In this document: in pieces, positions 39,734 through 47,943 of the stretch | Layout of the letters: every line of letters begins with the position of its first letter | Numbering within the stretch: the first letter of the stretch is position 1 | Origin: Streptomyces sp. NRRL S-455 | Lineage (GTDB): Bacteria > Actinomycetota > Actinomycetes > Streptomycetales > Streptomycetaceae | Direction of reading: 5' to 3' | Assembly: GCF_000717875.1 (NCBI RefSeq) | Contig: NZ_JOCT01000034.1 | Span: 1-64,000 of the forward strand | Length of the DNA: 64,000 nt | Notes under the pieces: model-generated | What the model saw: the letters and a program-made list of their open reading frames with translations, nothing else | Told to the model about the DNA's origin: nothing | The model's database searches: none | Program-made: the position numbers and the translations under genes

Positions 39734-40528
39734 CTAAGGCTCGGTCCGCCGCTGTTCCGTCTGCTCGTCCTTCTCGGCCTGTTCCTTCTCGGCCCGCGCG
39801 AGCGCGGCCTTGGCGGCCTTCCCGGCTTCCTTCTCCGCCTTCGCCGCCTCCGCGAGCTGCCGCTTCATGGCCGTCGCGTACATGTCGACGTATTCCTGGC
39901 CGGAGAGCTTCATGATCTCGTACATGACCTCGTCGGTCACCGCGCGCAGCACGAACCGGTCGTGCTCCATGCCCTGGTAGCGCCTGAAGTCCAGGGGCTT
40001 GCCGATGCGGATACCGGGCCGCATCAGCTTCGGCACGACCTTGCCGGGCGGCTGGATCTTCTCCGTGTCGATCATCGCGACCGGGATGACGGGCGCGCCG
40101 GTCGCGAGCGCCACGCGCGCGAGGCCGCCCGGCTTTCCGCGGTAGAGCCGCCCGTCGGGCGAGCGCGTCCCCTCCGGGTAGATGCCGAACAGCTCGCCAC
40201 GCTCCAGCACCTCGATGCCGCTCTTGATGGCGGCCTCACCCGCCCCGCGGGCACCGGACCGGTCCACGGGCAGCTGACCGACCCCCTTGAAGAAGGCGGC
40301 CGTCATCCGGCCCTTCACCCCGGGCGTGGTGAAGTACTCGGCCTTCGCGATGAACGTGACCTTGCGGTCGAGGACGGCGGGCAGGAAGAACGAGTCCGAG
40401 AAGGACAGGTGATTGCTCGCCAGGATCGCGGGACCCTCGGCGGGAACGTTCTCCAGGCCTTCCACCCACGGCCTGAAGGCGACCTTCAGCGGTCCCCCAA
40501 CAGCGACCTTCATCGCGCCGTACAACAA
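39734..40528 (-). CDS. 1-acyl-glycerol-3-phosphate acyltransferase family (PlsC)
   Basis: 264 residues. Motif I NHLSFSDS (about 39-46, NHxxxxD), motif II around GVGQLPVDRSG, motif III GIYPEGTRSPDG (about 113-124) and motif IV VIPVAMIDTEK are in order. A charged Lys/Ala/Glu tail (about 225-264) forms a basic amphipathic helix. Start is TTG 40528 after AGGAGG at 8 bp. It probably transfers the sn-2 acyl chain in phospholipid synthesis or acylates a lipid intermediate. It is separated by 27 bp from the histidine kinase gene downstream. Confidence 0.87.
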   Translation of the reverse strand: MLYGAMKVAVGGPLKVAFRPWVEGLENVPAEGPAILASNHLSFSDSFFLPAVLDRKVTFIAKAEYFTTPGVKGRMTAAFFKGVGQLPVDRSGARGAGEAAIKSGIEVLERGELFGIYPEGTRSPDGRLYRGKPGGLARVALATGAPVIPVAMIDTEKIQPPGKVVPKLMRPGIRIGKPLDFRRYQGMEHDRFVLRAVTDEVMYEIMKLSGQEYVDMYATAMKRQLAEAAKAEKEAGKAAKAALARAEKEQAEKDEQTEQRRTEP

Positions 40529-40715
40529 CCGAGTGCCTCCTGTATGTGTCGATCAGACCATAACCCGGACCGCCGTCAAAGGCGCCGACGGCCCTGGTCG
40601 GTGTCAGTGCGGTCGCGTACGGTGAAGGTCCCGCGAACGCCGTGCGACCCCTTCCATGACGTTCTGTGACAATCCGTGATCGTGTTCGTCCCTTCTCACG
40701 ACCAGGAGGCCGAAG

Positions 40716-41513
40716 GTGCCGGTCCTTGCCGGAGCAGAGCCGTTTCACCATGAGGGCGGGGAGGTGGCCGTCCTCCTCTGCCACGGCTTCACCGGTTCAC
40801 CGCAGTCGCTGCGCCCCTGGGCGGAGCATCTCGCCGCACAGGGCCTGACCGTCTCGCTGCCGCTGCTGCCCGGGCACGGCACGCGCTGGGAGGACCTGCG
40901 GATCACCGGCTGGCAGGACTGGTACGCGGAGGTGGACCGCGAGCTGCGCCTGCTGTGCGAGCGCCGCGAGAAGGTCTTCGTGGCCGGTCTGTCCATGGGC
41001 GGTGCCCTGGCCCTGCGACTCGCCGCGAAGCACGGGGACGCCGTCAGCGGCGTGGTCGTCGTCAACCCGGCGAACAAGGTGCACGGCCTGGCCGCGCACG
41101 CCCTGCCGGTGGTCCGCCACCTCGTCCCCGCGACGAAGGGCATCGCCAGCGACATCGCCAAGCCGGACAGCAGGGAGCTCGGCTACGACCGGGTGCCGTT
41201 GCACGCGGCGCACTCGCTGCGTCAGTTCTTCCGGATCGTCGACGGCGAGCTGCCGCAGGTCACCCAGCCGGTGCTGCTGCTGCACAGCCCGCAGGACCAT
41301 GTGGTGCCGCCCGCCGACTCGGCCCGGATCCTCAGCCGCGTCTCGTCGACGGACGTGAGGGAGGTTCTGCTGGAACAGAGCTACCACGTCGCCACGTTGG
41401 ACCATGACGCGGACCGGATCCACGAGGAGAGCCTCGCGTTCATCGGCCGGATCGCGTCCGGCCTCGCCAAGGAGCCCGGTCTCGGCAAGGAAGGGACGAC
41501 CGCAGGTGGCTGA
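40716..41513 (+). CDS. Alpha/beta hydrolase (carboxylesterase/monoacylglycerol-lipase-like)
   Basis: 265 residues. Oxyanion region LLCHGFTGSPQSLRPWAEHLA (about 21-41), nucleophile elbow VAGLSMGGALALRL (about 89-102, Ser94), acid Asp in HSPQDHVVPP (about 190-199) and catalytic His in LEQSYHVATLDHD (about 212-228) complete the triad. It resembles Est30-type esterases. GTG 40716 follows an AGGAGG-bearing site. The end overlaps the next gene by 8 bp. Divergent from the PlsC-like acyltransferase across 40529-40715, so lipid turnover is a plausible context. Confidence 0.87.
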   Translation: MPVLAGAEPFHHEGGEVAVLLCHGFTGSPQSLRPWAEHLAAQGLTVSLPLLPGHGTRWEDLRITGWQDWYAEVDRELRLLCERREKVFVAGLSMGGALALRLAAKHGDAVSGVVVVNPANKVHGLAAHALPVVRHLVPATKGIASDIAKPDSRELGYDRVPLHAAHSLRQFFRIVDGELPQVTQPVLLLHSPQDHVVPPADSARILSRVSSTDVREVLLEQSYHVATLDHDADRIHEESLAFIGRIASGLAKEPGLGKEGTTAGG

Positions 41514-42129
41514 GCACGACTCCGACCGCGAGGGCCGCGAGCCGGACGAGAAGGGCGTCCCGTTCGACGAGGAGGCCGCCTGGGCGGCCATCGTCGCCGG
41601 GTACGGCGAGGAGCCGCCGGACCCGCCGGGGGCGAAGCCGTTCAAGTCCGTCGAGGACTTGGCGCTGCTGGAGTCCGAGACCAACGACGACAAGGTGGAC
41701 ACGGCCGGGGCGGCCGGAGAGGCCGCCAAGCCGCAGGAAGCCGCCAAGCCGGAGGAGACCGAAGGGCCCGGGGACCGGCCCGTCAAGCCGCTGGGGGGTT
41801 CCGTCTCCTTCGCGCCGGGCGTCGGCCCGCGTGACTACTCCACGCCCGAGCCCTCCGAGGACGACTTCGACGAGGGCGACGAGGGCCACTTCGTGCCGCC
41901 GGAGCCGCCCCCGCTGCCGGCCGCCGATGTCACCGCGAAGTTCGCCTGGCTCGGCGTGCTCGGCGGGCCGGTGCTGCTTCTGCTCGCGGTGCTGCTCGGC
42001 TGGGAGATGACGTGGTGGCTGGCCACGCTGGGGATCGGCGGGTTCCTCGGTGGCTTCGCGACGCTGGTGATGCGGATGCGGACGGATGACGAGGACGACG
42101 ACGACCCGGGGCGGGGTGCGGTCGTCTAG
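41506..42129 (+). CDS. Acidic two-TM membrane protein
   Basis: 207 residues, no recognised family. The first 135 residues are acidic and probably disordered, with FDEEAAWAAIVAGYGEEPPDPPGAKPF near the N-terminus and repeats of AAKPQ/AAKPE. Two helices (about 143-163 and 167-189) follow with a short basic turn, then an acidic tail with a DDEDDDDPG run. GTG 41506 overlaps the hydrolase stop, so the two are co-translated. The layout (acidic cytoplasmic arm plus membrane hairpin) is typical of many unassigned streptomycete proteins. Confidence 0.75.
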   Translation: MAEHDSDREGREPDEKGVPFDEEAAWAAIVAGYGEEPPDPPGAKPFKSVEDLALLESETNDDKVDTAGAAGEAAKPQEAAKPEETEGPGDRPVKPLGGSVSFAPGVGPRDYSTPEPSEDDFDEGDEGHFVPPEPPPLPAADVTAKFAWLGVLGGPVLLLLAVLLGWEMTWWLATLGIGGFLGGFATLVMRMRTDDEDDDDPGRGAVV

Positions 42130-42164
42130 ACCAGGGGGCTGTCGAAGACCTTGTCGTGGGCTGT

Positions 42165-42179
42165 CCGGCCGTAGGCCGG
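42165..42179 (+). terminator. Short hairpin after the acidic membrane protein gene
   Basis: CCGGCC-GTA-GGCCGG, 36 bp after the stop, followed by GCGGCCCTTCTT. Weak but plausible terminator. Confidence 0.4.
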
Positions 42180-42215
42180 GCGGCCCTTCTTGCCTGCGGA
42201 AAGGATGGGACCAGC

Positions 42216-42350
42216 ATGCGCCACGCCCTCATGGCGGCCCCCGGAGGCGGTCCAGACCTCCCGGTGTGGGGCCAGGTCCTCTTCGTCGTGGTCGCCATAC
42301 TGATCGGAGTGTTCGTGGTCAGGGGCCTGCTGGGCAAACGGCACAAGTGA
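42216..42350 (+). CDS. Small single-TM protein (44 aa)
   Basis: MRHALMAAPGGGPDLPVWGQ followed by a strong hydrophobic helix (about 19-36) and the basic end RGLLGKRHK, giving a positive-inside orientation. A GGAAAGGATGGG stretch precedes the ATG. No family known to me. It is longer-lived open frame than expected for noise in a small gap, but remains a prediction. Confidence 0.5.
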   Translation: MRHALMAAPGGGPDLPVWGQVLFVVVAILIGVFVVRGLLGKRHK

Positions 42351-42381
42351 CGAGGACAGCAGCCGACAGCGGCCTTCCGGT

Positions 42382-43128
42382 CTAGACGGCCGGAACCTTG
42401 AGAGCGGCCAGGACCGGGAAGTGGTCGGTGGCCGCCCTCAGGTCTGCCTCGGTCACGCCGGGGTGACCGACGGGCACGCCGCAGCCCAGGACCTCGATGC
42501 CCTGGGTCGCGAAGATCGCGTCGATGCGCTGGTAGGGGTCGGCGGGGGTCCAGGTGTGCTCGCCGCCCCAGGGCGCGGCGGCCCGGCAGTCGGTCAGAGC
42601 GCCGGCCAGCCGGCGGAAAGTGGGGCCGTCGGGGCGTTCGTTCAGGTCGCCGCCGGCGATCGCGTGCTCCACGCCCATCCCGGCGAGCCGGTCCAGGAGC
42701 ATGCCGCCCTGCTCGTAGCGCTCGTCCTTCCGCAGCGACAGGTGACAGCTGAGAACGCCTAGGCGGGTGCCGGCGACGCGGACGACCGCCGTGGCGAAGC
42801 CGCGGCGGTGCAGGCCGGGGGTGAGGGGCAGGAGGACGTCCTCCGTGTGCTCGACGCTCGCGCGGAGCGAGCAGAGGATCGCCGGGCCCGCGGCGGTGGC
42901 TCCGCCGGTGAGGACGAGGAGGTCTGCCGCGCGGGCCAGGCGGGCGAGTTTCTTGCGCCAGCGGAAGAAGCGGGGGGCTTCTTGGACGAGGACCAGGTCG
43001 GGTTCGCAGGCTCTGATGACACGGGCCAGGGCGTGTGTGTCGTCGCGCATCGAGCGGATGTTGTAGGAGAGGACACGGAGGGTGGCTGAACCGTCGGCGT
43101 CAGTGCCGGAGTTGGGGAGCGGCTCCAT
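42382..43128 (-). CDS. Endonuclease/exonuclease/phosphatase family protein
   Basis: About 248 residues with the EEP four-layer fold. LRVLSYNIRSM (about 18-28), the metal Glu in LVLVQEAPRFF (about 47-57), LSCHLS (about 126-131), AGGDLNERPDG (about 159-169) with the catalytic Asp-x-Asn, and the terminal DHFPVLA (about 235-241) are all present. The substrate (nucleic acid, phosphoester or lipid) is not evident. ATG 43128 is preferred over TTG 43137. It is downstream of glkA on the same strand, with an intergenic repeat between. Confidence 0.85.
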   Translation of the reverse strand: MEPLPNSGTDADGSATLRVLSYNIRSMRDDTHALARVIRACEPDLVLVQEAPRFFRWRKKLARLARAADLLVLTGGATAAGPAILCSLRASVEHTEDVLLPLTPGLHRRGFATAVVRVAGTRLGVLSCHLSLRKDERYEQGGMLLDRLAGMGVEHAIAGGDLNERPDGPTFRRLAGALTDCRAAAPWGGEHTWTPADPYQRIDAIFATQGIEVLGCGVPVGHPGVTEADLRAATDHFPVLAALKVPAV

Positions 43129-43195
43129 GTCGGTCAATGTACGCCCAGGGGGTCGGGGCGCGGGGTACGTGCGCGAGTGCCGGATGCCTGTGGCT

Positions 43196-43217
43196 GGTCG
43201 CGCAGTTCCCCGCGCCC
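43196..43217. repeat. Interspersed intergenic repeat, copy C (partial)
   Basis: 22 bp here are the exact reverse complement of 46213-46234, in the gap between glkA and the EEP gene. Confidence 0.8.
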
Positions 43218-43233
43218 TGAGAACAGAAGGGCG

Positions 43234-44187
43234 TTACATGATCGGGTCGGGTTCGCGGGCCAGGTCGGCCGCGCCCACCAGGCCCGCCTTGTTGCCCAGT
43301 TCCGCGGCGCGGACCTCGGCCACCGGGCGCCAGTTGCCGCCCACCAGCCAGCGCTTGTAGGACTTGCGGATCGGGCCCAGGACCAGTTCACCCTCGTCGG
43401 AGAGACCGCCGCCGACGATGAAGGCGGAGGGGTCGAAGAGGGAGGCGAGGTCGGCGAGGCCCGCGCCGACCCAGCGGGCCAGTTCGCGGTAGGAGTCGAC
43501 GGCCACGCGGTCACCTTGACGGGCGGCCATGGAGATGTGCTTGCCCTCGATGCCCTCGGGCGTGCCGTCGCCGAGGCCGAGGAGGATCTCGGCGTTCTCC
43601 GGGGTGGCGTTGGCGCGCTGCTTGGCGTACCGGACGAGGGCACGGCCGGAGGCGTACTGCTCCCAGCAGCCCTGCGAGCCGCAGCCGCACAGCAGGCCGT
43701 CCGGCACCATGCGGATGTGGCCGAACTCGGCGGCCACGCCGAAGTGCCCGCGGCGCAGCTTGTTGCCGATGATGATGCCGCCGCCGAGGCCGGTGCCGAG
43801 CGTGATGCAGATGACGTTGCGGTGGCCCTTGCCCGCGCCGAACTTGTACTCGCCCCACGCCGCGGCGTTCGCGTCGTTCTCCACGACCACCGGGAGGCCC
43901 ACCCGGGCCTCGACCTTCTCCTTGAGCGGCTCGTTGCGCCAGTGGATGTTCGGCGCGAAGTAGACCTCGGAGCGCTGCCGGTTCACGTAGCCGGCGGCGC
44001 CGATGCCCACGCCGACGATGTCGTGACCGACACGCGCGCCGTCCACCGCCGAGGCGATGGCGTCCACGATGGCCTCGGGCGTGCCCGGGGTCGGCACCTT
44101 GTGGGTCGAGAGGATGTTGCCTTCCTCATCGACCACGCCGGCCGCGATCTTCGTGCCGCCGATGTCGACGCCGATGGTGAGTCCCAT
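43234..44187 (-). CDS. glkA: ROK-family glucokinase
   Basis: 317 residues; phosphorylates glucose and in Streptomyces mediates glucose repression. ATP site: TIGVDIGGTKIAAGVV (about 4-19) and the second phosphate loop TLGTGLGGGIIIGN (about 129-142). Sugar site: VENDANAAAWGE (about 102-113) with the catalytic Asp, and the ROK zinc motif CGCGSQGCWEQYASGRAL (about 167-184) with its cysteines. HxxE is in FGHI. ATG 44187 has GAGGGA close upstream. Length and motifs match the streptomycete GlkA. Confidence 0.95.
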   Translation of the reverse strand: MGLTIGVDIGGTKIAAGVVDEEGNILSTHKVPTPGTPEAIVDAIASAVDGARVGHDIVGVGIGAAGYVNRQRSEVYFAPNIHWRNEPLKEKVEARVGLPVVVENDANAAAWGEYKFGAGKGHRNVICITLGTGLGGGIIIGNKLRRGHFGVAAEFGHIRMVPDGLLCGCGSQGCWEQYASGRALVRYAKQRANATPENAEILLGLGDGTPEGIEGKHISMAARQGDRVAVDSYRELARWVGAGLADLASLFDPSAFIVGGGLSDEGELVLGPIRKSYKRWLVGGNWRPVAEVRAAELGNKAGLVGAADLAREPDPIM

Positions 44188-44227
44188 GAATCCCTCAGTT
44201 TCGGTCGAGCCCCGCTACGCCAACGGT

Positions 44228-44249
44228 ACCCGAGGCACTGCCCTCGGGT
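44228..44249 (-). terminator. Terminator after the DUF5304 gene
   Basis: ACCCGAGG (44228-44235) pairs with CCTCGGGT (44242-44249). It is 55 bp past the stop of the minus-strand DUF5304 gene and upstream of glkA. Confidence 0.6.
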
Positions 44250-44303
44250 TCGGCTCGTCCGACCGGTGGGCACGCCCGGCGGGATCCGGGCCCGGCCTGA
44301 GGT

Positions 44304-44804
44304 TCAGTCCAGGTCGATGCGTTCCCCGGGACCGCCGTCGTCGCCCCGGTCATGGCGCTCGTCCTGGTCGCGCGGGTCGTCCTGGTCGTCGCGGCCGGTC
44401 CAGCGGCGCTCCTGGGACTGGACGGCGGAGCGGTAGGCGGCGAGCAGTTCGTTCCCGGCGGCGGCCAGGTGGTCGAAGACGTCCGGGTTGCGTTCGATGA
44501 CCGGTTCCACGGCGTCCTTGGCCTGCTGGACGACCTGCCGTACGACCTGCTGGGCGGCGGGGCCCGCGACCGCGCCGAACAGCGGCGACTGGATCCCGGA
44601 CAGCTTGTCCGCGACGGCGTCGACGAGCTTCTTCAGTTCCTCGGCCGCGGAGCCCTGGGGGGTGCCGTACTGGGTGCGGCGGCGGGTCTTCTCCGCTTCG
44701 AGGTCCTCGGCGCACGCGGTCGCCCAGGCGTCGGCGTCGGTCGCCCGCACCTCGTCCGCGGCCTCTTCGCGGGCGGCGTGGGACGGGGGGAGCTCTTCGC
44801 TCAT
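44304..44804 (-). CDS. DUF5304 protein
   Basis: 166 residues. DADAWATACAEDLEAEKTRRR near the N-terminus, then YGTPQGSAAEELKKLVDAVADKLSG and a helical core, ending in an Arg/Asp-rich low-complexity tail (from about 132). I recognise this as the actinobacterial DUF5304 family; its function is unknown. ATG 44804 follows GGAG at 6 bp. It is 52 bp downstream of the ArsA-like ATPase gene on the same strand and probably co-transcribed. Confidence 0.8.
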   Translation of the reverse strand: MSEELPPSHAAREEAADEVRATDADAWATACAEDLEAEKTRRRTQYGTPQGSAAEELKKLVDAVADKLSGIQSPLFGAVAGPAAQQVVRQVVQQAKDAVEPVIERNPDVFDHLAAAGNELLAAYRSAVQSQERRWTGRDDQDDPRDQDERHDRGDDGGPGERIDLD

Positions 44805-44856
44805 GACGGACTCCTGACTACGGTTCGTCCCTACGACGTTACCCGAACGGGCGTAC

Positions 44857-46032
44857 TCAGCGTGACTGCGGCCACAGCTTCGGGTCGGGGGCGAAGCGGA
44901 TGCGCAGTTCGCCCTCGCGCAGGGCGGCGCCGTCGACGGTGCAGCGGCGCAGCGCGGAGGGCAGTGGGAGGACGCGGCGGAACCGTCCCGCCGTGACGAC
45001 GAGTTCGTCGCCGCGCCGGACCAGGTCCAGTTCGTCGCGTATGGCGCCGGGCAGCGGGATGTGCCAGACGAGCACCCCGTCCTCGCCGAGCCGGTCGGTG
45101 ACGGGCCACTCGAGCGGGGCGACGGGGGTGTCCCCGTCGGCGCGGGGCACGTCCAGGGCGGTGAGGTCGTCGGCGCCGCGCGGGTCGCGGCCGAGGTGGG
45201 CGACGGTCCGGACGTCGTACGCCTCGCGCCACTCCTCCAGTGCCTTGCGCTGCTGGGCGACCGGGCCGGCCAGCCAGGCGTCCGGGGATGCCTCGGGCAG
45301 GACGCGGTTGGCGACGACGAGGTCGGTGCGCAGGCCGCGCAGGGCCAGGCCGAGGCCGGCCGAGCGGAGGGCGTCGGCACCGGCCGGGCCGGGCTCGGCG
45401 ACCAGGCGCACGACGGTGTCGCGGTCGGCGACGACCGCCTCGACGGCGGCCAGCTCCAGGTCCCAGCGGGCGGCCGTCTCGTACAGCCACTCGGCGGGCA
45501 GGGGCACGCCGGCGAGCCGGCCCAGGACGGGGCGCAGGGCGCGGGCCGCCTGGCGTTCTCGCGGGAGCAGGCGGCGCAGGTAGCGGCGCAGTTCCTCGGG
45601 GAGCGCGAGGAGGGTGAGGGCCTGCGGGGCCGGGGGCAGGTCGACGACGAGGAGGTCGTGCCTCTCCGAGAGCGCGGCGTCGCGCAGGGCGCGCAGCAGG
45701 GCGAGTTCCTCCGCGCCGGGCAGGGGCGTCAGTTCCTCCGGGTCCAGGCGGGAGGCGCCGAGGAGGTCGAGTGCGGAGGAGGCTCGCTCCTGGAGGGCGG
45801 TGAGGTCCTTGCGGAAGTCCTGGGCGGGGTCGGGGCGCCATGCGGTGAGGTGCGGGGCGGCTTCGACGGGGGCCGGGCCGGTCCGCACGCCCAGGGCGGC
45901 TCCGAGGGTGTCCGTGCGGTCGGATCCGACGACGAGGGTGTCGGTGCCCTTCGCCGCCGCGGCCAGGGCGGTCGCGGCCGCGAGGGTGGTACGGCCGCTG
46001 CCGCCGGGGCCGGTGATCAGGATGGTGCGCAT
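44857..46032 (-). CDS. ArsA/Get3-like ATPase
   Basis: 391 residues. The deviant Walker A is ITGPGGSGRTTLAAATA (about 6-22); the usual signature lysine of ArsA/MinD (KGGxGKT) is replaced, reading GPGGSGRT. Walker B-like LLVVDLPPAPQAL is near 123-135. The C-terminal half has the beta-rich LVRRGDELVVTAGRFRRVLPLP segment of ArsA_HSP20-type fusions. It would be an ATP-dependent switch of the SIMIBI class, possibly for membrane-protein targeting; there are no arsenic genes nearby. ATG 46032 is chosen; upstream open sequence is intergenic repeat. Confidence 0.78.
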   Translation of the reverse strand: MRTILITGPGGSGRTTLAAATALAAAAKGTDTLVVGSDRTDTLGAALGVRTGPAPVEAAPHLTAWRPDPAQDFRKDLTALQERASSALDLLGASRLDPEELTPLPGAEELALLRALRDAALSERHDLLVVDLPPAPQALTLLALPEELRRYLRRLLPRERQAARALRPVLGRLAGVPLPAEWLYETAARWDLELAAVEAVVADRDTVVRLVAEPGPAGADALRSAGLGLALRGLRTDLVVANRVLPEASPDAWLAGPVAQQRKALEEWREAYDVRTVAHLGRDPRGADDLTALDVPRADGDTPVAPLEWPVTDRLGEDGVLVWHIPLPGAIRDELDLVRRGDELVVTAGRFRRVLPLPSALRRCTVDGAALREGELRIRFAPDPKLWPQSR

Positions 46033-46086
46033 GGGCCTGAACGCTACCGGCGTTGACCAGGTACCTGGTGATGCCGCTGGGCGGGG

Positions 46087-46234
46087 CCGTTGCGCAACCC
46101 GGCGGTGCGGGGTGCCTCCCCCAAGCTCTCGGCTTCGCTCGAGCAGGGGGTACCCCCATCGCCCACCCGTGCCGCCCCAGCGGCACGACTGCCCGCAGCT
46201 CAGCCGACCCAGGGGCGCGGGGAACTGCGCGACC
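46087..46234. repeat. Interspersed intergenic repeat, copy B
   Basis: It shares 40 identical bp (46161-46200) with copy A at 23812-23851 and 22 bp (46213-46234, inverted) with copy C at 43196-43217. Contains the GTGCCGC/GCGGCAC hairpin and a CTCCCCCAAG region. It fills the 46033-46287 gap, which has no gene. Confidence 0.85.
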
Positions 46235-46287
46235 GGCCATGACGGAGCCGCACCCGGCACAGCAGGGGCACCCCCGCGGCGCGGCTC

Positions 46288-46728
46288 CTACTTGCCCGAT
46301 TCGACCCGCTTCTTCAGTCCCGCCAGGGCCCGGTCGATGATGACCTTCTCCGCCTTGCGCTTGATCATGCCGAGCATGGGGATCTTGACGTCGACGGTCA
46401 GCGCGTACGTGACCTCCGTGCCGCCCGCGCCCGCCGGCTTGAGGATGTACGAGCCGTCCAGGGAACGGAGCATCTGGGACTTCACCAGCGTCCAGGACAC
46501 CTCGTTCTCGCCGGTCCAGGTGTACCCGAGCACCTGGTCGTCCTTGATCGCGCCGGCGTCCATGACGAGGCGGACCTGCTCGGCGCGGCCCTGTTCGTCT
46601 GTCTTGAGGACCTCCGCCTCCTTCACCTCGCCGGTCCAGTCCGGGTAGCGGGCGAAGTCGGCGATGACCGCCATGACGTCGGCCGGGGCCGCCTCGATGG
46701 TGATACTCGAGCTGGTGTGTTCCGCCAT
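46288..46728 (-). CDS. SRPBCC (START/polyketide-cyclase-like) protein
   Basis: 146 residues; helix-grip fold. SSSITIEAAPADVMAVIADFARYPDWTGEVKEAEVL (about 6-41) is the usual opening of coenzyme-Q-binding/polyketide cyclase-like SRPBCC proteins, and the long C-terminal helix (about 120-145, KRKAEKVIIDRALAGLKKRV) closes the cavity. It binds an unknown hydrophobic ligand. ATG 46728 has GGAGGAG at about 9 bp; the frame is open to 46833 but without this site. Next to a metallophosphoesterase and a long-chain acyl-CoA ligase, so lipid-related ligand is possible. Confidence 0.86.
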   Translation of the reverse strand: MAEHTSSSITIEAAPADVMAVIADFARYPDWTGEVKEAEVLKTDEQGRAEQVRLVMDAGAIKDDQVLGYTWTGENEVSWTLVKSQMLRSLDGSYILKPAGAGGTEVTYALTVDVKIPMLGMIKRKAEKVIIDRALAGLKKRVESGK

Positions 46729-46849
46729 CGCCGTGGCTCCTCCAGATGCGGGCCGGTATGAGGTCGCCGTGCGCACGTGTGCGCACGTGTGTGCAGCGTG
46801 AAGGCTACCGCGCACGGGACCCGCCGATCTCACCCGACCTGGGGCGTCC

Positions 46850-47647
46850 TCACCATTCCAGCGCCCATGGTGTCCCGCTCCCGGCGAAGTGCCCCACGTT
46901 CACGCACTCGGTGGCCCCGATCCGCATCCGTCGCACCAGCGGCTGGTGCACGTGCCCGAAGAGGGAGTAGCGGGGCCGGGTGCGGTGGATGGCGTCCAGC
47001 AGGGCCCGGCTGCCGCGCTCGAAGCGGCGTGCGACGGTGTCGTAGACCAGTTCCGGGACTTCGGGCGGAATGTGCGTGCACAGCACGTCGACCTCGCCCA
47101 GGGCCTCGATCTTCGCCGCGTACTCCTCGTCGCTGATCTCGTAGGGCGTCCGCATCGGCGTGCGCAGGCCGCCTCCCACGAAGCCGAAGACCCGGCCGCC
47201 TATCTCGACGCGCTCGCCGTCGAGGACGGTGGTGCCGGGGCCGGCGTACTCCTGCCACAGGGGAGGCATGTCGACGTTGCCGTAGGTGGCGTACGTCGGA
47301 GTGGGGAACGCGGCGAACAGCTCCGCGTACTGCCTGCGCACCGCCTTCTCGATCACCGAGGCCCGGTCCTCTCCGATGCCCGCCCACAGCCGCCTTCCGA
47401 ACTCCCGGGCCTCCTCGAAGCGGCGGGCGGTGCGCAGGGCGACGATGCGGTCGGCGTTCTCGACGCCGAACAGGTCGGGGAAGATGCCGCGCGAGTGGTC
47501 GGCGTAGTCGAGGAAGAGGACGAGGTCGCCCAGGCAGATCAGGGCGTCGGCGCCTTCTCCGGCCCTGGCCAGGTCCCGGGCGTTGCCGTGCACGTCACTG
47601 ACCACGTGCACGCGCGTCCTGCGGTTTCCGGCTGGTGTGGGTGCCAT
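46850..47647 (-). CDS. Metallophosphoesterase
   Basis: About 265 residues. Calcineurin-like blocks: VHVVSDVHGN (about 13-22), ICLGDLVLF (about 37-45), TYGNVDMPPL (about 121-130), VLCTHIPPEV (about 183-192) and LFGHVHQPL (about 227-235), giving the DxH, GDxxD-like, GNxD and GHxH metal ligands in order. Here the second block reads GDLV rather than GDxxD. ATG 47647 is preferred to TTG 47656. Substrate unknown. It is divergent from the acyl-CoA ligase across about 290 bp. Confidence 0.87.
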   Translation of the reverse strand: MAPTPAGNRRTRVHVVSDVHGNARDLARAGEGADALICLGDLVLFLDYADHSRGIFPDLFGVENADRIVALRTARRFEEAREFGRRLWAGIGEDRASVIEKAVRRQYAELFAAFPTPTYATYGNVDMPPLWQEYAGPGTTVLDGERVEIGGRVFGFVGGGLRTPMRTPYEISDEEYAAKIEALGEVDVLCTHIPPEVPELVYDTVARRFERGSRALLDAIHRTRPRYSLFGHVHQPLVRRMRIGATECVNVGHFAGSGTPWALEW

Positions 47648-47706
47648 GACGATCAAGCGTAGGTCGAGCGCGGCCCCTGTGAACAGTGGCGGAGCTACCT
47701 GCGGTT

Positions 47707-47716
47707 ACTGGCCAGT
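47707..47716. promoter_or_regulatory. Palindrome in the acyl-CoA ligase promoter region
   Basis: ACTGGCCAGT, preceded by GTT and followed by CAGTTAGC, about 228 bp before the ligase start. The 47648-47943 gap has no gene and must carry both divergent promoters. Operator role is speculative. Confidence 0.3.
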
Positions 47717-47943
47717 CAGTTAGCACGTGGACTACTGTGCGCAAAGGAAATACCCACTGTGTGACGCAGCGAACATCTCGACGGGCCCCCTGTCGTAGAA
47801 GCCATACCGGCGGGTAACGTCCGGGCAGTCCAGTCGTGCTCTGCATTTCAACAAGTGAACGTGCGAGCACCTGCCCGAGCCTTGGACCGCACCGTCGCAG
47901 CACACACCGTCGTGGCGCCGGCGCCCTATGAGGAGCAGCAGTC

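Noticed and set aside
44853..44859. Second MacR box (GTACTCA)
   Set aside because: Only one half-site; the other arm is absent.
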